A stretch of 64,000 nt of DNA. Origin: OLB9 sp041392785. Its GTDB lineage: Bacteria; Bacteroidota; Bacteroidia; Chitinophagales; Saprospiraceae. Below the pieces are notes generated by a model. The model was given only the letters and a program-made list of their open reading frames with translations, ran no database searches and was not told the origin of the DNA. A program made the translations under genes and the position numbers. Where the stretch lies: NCBI GenBank assembly GCA_041392785.1, contig JAWKLK010000008.1, forward strand, positions 62,001 to 126,000, read 5' to 3'. Of the stretch, positions 63,968-64,000 are shown in pieces (the first letter of the stretch is position 1; the number at the start of each line of letters is the position of its first letter).

Positions 63968-64000
63968 ATGAAATCATGTATTTATATCGCATTGTTATTT
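63968..64000 (+). CDS. Start of a probable exported protein, truncated by the window end
   Basis: Eleven codons are visible (MKSCIYIALLF), a hydrophobic start that fits a signal peptide. It lies after a well-formed -33/-7 promoter and downstream of the creD terminator, so it is probably a new transcription unit. Nothing more can be said from 33 bases. Confidence 0.4.
   Translation, partial: MKSCIYIALLF

Overview
The window is AT-rich DNA from a member of the Bacteroidota. The pointers are a giant Cys-rich surface protein that ends in a gliding-motility/T9SS-type C-terminal domain, many small lipoproteins with Bacteroidota-style lipoboxes, TAnnTTTG-type -7 boxes, and household genes (guaB, lptB, serA, ruvC) of Bacteroidota type. 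The order cannot be fixed from sequence alone; a Saprospiria- or Chitinophagia-like lineage is only a guess.

Layout. 1-8.3 kb is a type I restriction-modification locus: XRE regulator, hsdR, a GxxExxY nuclease-like gene, hsdS, an AlbA_2/ATPase gene and hsdM. It carries three single lesions: an in-frame TAG in hsdR, an in-frame TGA in the GxxExxY gene and a one-base frameshift in the AlbA_2 gene. The GxxExxY gene is bounded by inverted GTCTGAA(A/T)CAGGATT repeats. 8.3-12.4 kb holds four accessory secreted or membrane genes separated by palindromic intergenic DNA. 12.4-19.6 kb is a nitrosative-stress-like module: an Rrf2 regulator, two near-identical operators, and an unbroken ten-gene run that encodes a cbb3-like oxidase (CcoN plus a di-heme CcoO-P fusion), small partner proteins, a group III truncated globin, a tryptophan 2,3-dioxygenase, a RIC-type di-iron repair protein and a hemerythrin. 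19.8-20.0 kb contains a decayed group II intron reverse transcriptase.

20.2-35.7 kb is mostly ordinary chromosome: di-heme peroxidase, guaB, an Ig-like lipoprotein with lptB and two small lipoproteins, serA, ogt, an OmpA-domain protein, a TIGR01777 epimerase, a PLD-family protein, fdhD and a sodium:solute symporter. 35.8-47.5 kb is one giant adhesin gene of about 3.9 thousand codons, currently split by a single-base frameshift near 37,607. 47.7-54.0 kb carries a Dna2-like nuclease-helicase, ruvC, a small decayed reading frame, inorganic pyrophosphatase and a serine hydrolase. 54.4-61.1 kb is a complete YbhGFSR-like ABC-2 efflux operon with its TetR regulator and TolC-like channel. 61.4-63.8 kb is a membrane protein/winged-helix/CreD triad.

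The most interesting material is the twin-operator haem and di-iron operon, the inverted-repeat-bounded GxxExxY cassette in a decaying (or mis-sequenced) hsd locus, and the two-tier repeat architecture of the giant adhesin. Several lesions are single-base changes, two of them beside short homopolymers, so sequencing error has to be excluded before calling decay.
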